Source of the DNA: Marivibrio sp040218065
GTDB taxonomy: Bacteria; Pseudomonadota; Alphaproteobacteria; UBA8366; Aestuariispiraceae
Length of the DNA stretch: 64,000 bases
Assembly: GCF_040218065.1 (NCBI RefSeq)
Contig: NZ_JAVJQE010000008.1
Coordinates: 372,001 to 436,000 of the forward strand
Direction of reading: 5' to 3'
The translations under genes were made by a program, and so were the position numbers. Below are positions 62,906 to 64,000 of the stretch, one piece after another. The notes under the pieces were generated by a model. The model was not told the DNA's origin, ran no database searches, and was given only the letters and a program-made list of their open reading frames with translations. Positions within the stretch are counted from its first letter, which is position 1. Every line of letters starts with the position of its first letter.

Positions 62906-64000
62906 ATGAGACGGCTCTATTGGGCGGCGGGAGCGCTTGTTCTTGCGGCGGTCGCGGCTCTCGCGGTCGCTCCCCGGTTCGTCGATTGGAACCAGTGGCG
63001 CGGCGAAATCGAGGGCCGCGCCGGCGCATGGCTCGGACTGCCGGTGGCGATCGGCGGGAATGTCAGCGTCGACCTGCTGCCGACCCCTCGGCTGACCGCG
63101 ACCCAGGTGACGCTGGGCGATCCGACGCAGCCCGCCGCCAGCATGCGCTGGGTGCGCGCGGCGTTGGACTTGCGCGAATTAATCAAAGGCTCCGTCGTGC
63201 TTGAGCGCGTCGCGGTGGTCGAACCGCAGGCGCATATCAATCGCCTGGGCCGCGCCTTGTCCGATGCGGCCGGCGCGCCCGAGGACCGGACGGAAGCGCA
63301 GCCTCCGGCCTTTCTAGGGCGTCGCGCCGACCGTCCCGTCATCCCGTTTGAGATCGAGGACGGCGTTTTGCGAGGCGCGCCGATCGACGGGCTCGAGGTG
63401 CGCCTGGACCAGGTCGACGGCGTGCTCTCGTTGCGTCCGAACGCCGCCGGCGGGGCCGAGGAACTGGCCTTCGAGGGCCTGTTCGCGTTGGCCGGGCGGC
63501 GATTGTCCGGCGGCTTTCGCCTGCAACCGGAGCGCACGCCCGCCGGCGCCCGCCTCCGCCTCGCGGTGGAGCTGGAGACCGACGACAGCCGCAACGCCGC
63601 CGGCGAGCCGGAGGCGCGCCTCACCTTCGCAGGGACCACCAGCCCGGACGCCCCGCAGCGGCTGACCGGCGACGCGCGGCTGACCGCCCGAGGCTTGACC
63701 GGTCTGCCCTGGGCCCCGACGGACCTGACGCGCGCGGCGGCGCTATATGCGCCCGGCGCCTTGACCCTCGAAGGCCGACTGATCGCCGACAGGGCGCAGG
63801 AGCGTCTGGCGCTGGAGGACGCGGCGGCGTCGACGCCGGCATTGCGCGGGACGGGCGGACTCGCCTTATCGCTCGCCGGGCGGCCGCGCCTCGACATGCG
63901 GCTTGCGCTCGCTTCGCTTGATCTCGCTGCGACGGCCGACCGGGCGGCGCCGGAAGGGACCGGGGATCTGTTGCGAGAAAGCGCCGACGCCGCCGACCCG
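62906..64000 (+). CDS. AsmA family protein (3' end outside window)
   Basis: Open to the last base of the window, 365 residues seen. N-terminal signal-anchor (RRLYWAAGALVLAAVAALAV), then the AsmA start: FVDWNQWRGEIEGRAGAWLG, PVAIGGNVSVDLLPTPRLTA, and repeated beta-rich units (GRALSDAAGAPED, LEGRL). AsmA-like proteins bridge inner and outer membranes and carry or regulate lipids. GGGAGG precedes the ATG by 4 bp. A five-codon reading frame (ATG at 62,892) ends in an ATGA overlap with the start. Confidence 0.85.
   Translation, partial: MRRLYWAAGALVLAAVAALAVAPRFVDWNQWRGEIEGRAGAWLGLPVAIGGNVSVDLLPTPRLTATQVTLGDPTQPAASMRWVRAALDLRELIKGSVVLERVAVVEPQAHINRLGRALSDAAGAPEDRTEAQPPAFLGRRADRPVIPFEIEDGVLRGAPIDGLEVRLDQVDGVLSLRPNAAGGAEELAFEGLFALAGRRLSGGFRLQPERTPAGARLRLAVELETDDSRNAAGEPEARLTFAGTTSPDAPQRLTGDARLTARGLTGLPWAPTDLTRAAALYAPGALTLEGRLIADRAQERLALEDAAASTPALRGTGGLALSLAGRPRLDMRLALASLDLAATADRAAPEGTGDLLRESADAADP

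Overview
The window is high-GC DNA, roughly two-thirds G+C or more by eye, and almost solid with bacterial genes on both strands. The gene complement suggests a free-living, probably marine alphaproteobacterium. Pointers are glycine betaine uptake, a DMSP-lyase-like cupin, a phosphonate monoester hydrolase, several 2-oxoglutarate dioxygenases, PagL, a PAS_5/DUF1457 protein, DUF1127, DUF2065 and DUF4169. The genus cannot be fixed from sequence reading alone. No rRNA, tRNA, CRISPR array, insertion sequence or prophage was seen.

Layout. 1-9.5 kb: end of a glycine betaine ABC transporter, a PAS histidine kinase, degradative HMG-CoA reductase, a FecR-domain protein, glyoxalase I, a fused SpmA/SpmB-like membrane protein, PagL and rpmB. 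9.6-13.6 kb: queuosine operon yhhQ-queA-tgt-queG. 14-22.4 kb: a minus-strand block with an isocitrate-lyase-like enzyme, a LOG-family protein, a beta-CASP nuclease, a flavin disulfide reductase, pepN and a 2OG dioxygenase. 22.5-26.7 kb: membrane protein quality control (degP, DUF2065, hflC, hflK). 27-30.4 kb: apbC, a tandem-CAP protein and dCTP deaminase. 30.6-33.5 kb: HpaI-type aldolase and formaldehyde detoxification (frmA, fghA), then an AraC regulator. 35-37.9 kb: enoyl-CoA hydratase and PaaK-like CoA ligase opposite a TetR gene, with a 30-bp palindromic operator between them. 38-41.4 kb: Na+/Ca2+ antiporter, then phosphonate monoester hydrolase and glycerophosphodiesterase with overlapping ends. 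41.4-43.1 kb: an AT-rich two-gene cassette (see below). 43.2-49.9 kb: mmsA, a gamma-butyrobetaine-hydroxylase-like enzyme, a cold shock gene, DUF3179, an unknown membrane operon and azlCD. 50-57 kb: 5-oxoprolinase/hydantoinase, a PAS_5 protein, and an operon of two PhyH dioxygenases with a DMSP-lyase-like cupin. 57-64 kb: sufE, MFS transporter, DUF2062, D-lactate dehydrogenase-type oxidoreductase, DUF1127, LysR, DUF4169 and the start of an AsmA-family gene.

The most unusual structure is the 41,488-43,066 cassette. A CDP-alcohol phosphatidyltransferase gene and an unknown multi-pass membrane protein gene face each other and share a CTAG for both stop codons. Their start codons both lie in an identical 18-bp sequence that forms an inverted repeat at the two ends of the cassette. 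The DNA is much more AT-rich than its surroundings, which suggests recent transfer. The repeat could be a duplicated leaderless-start promoter or a recombination site. Other regulatory signals worth attention are the TetR-type palindrome at 37,070, a 14-bp palindrome before the D-lactate dehydrogenase gene, and a terminator-like hairpin just before the DUF4169 start codon.
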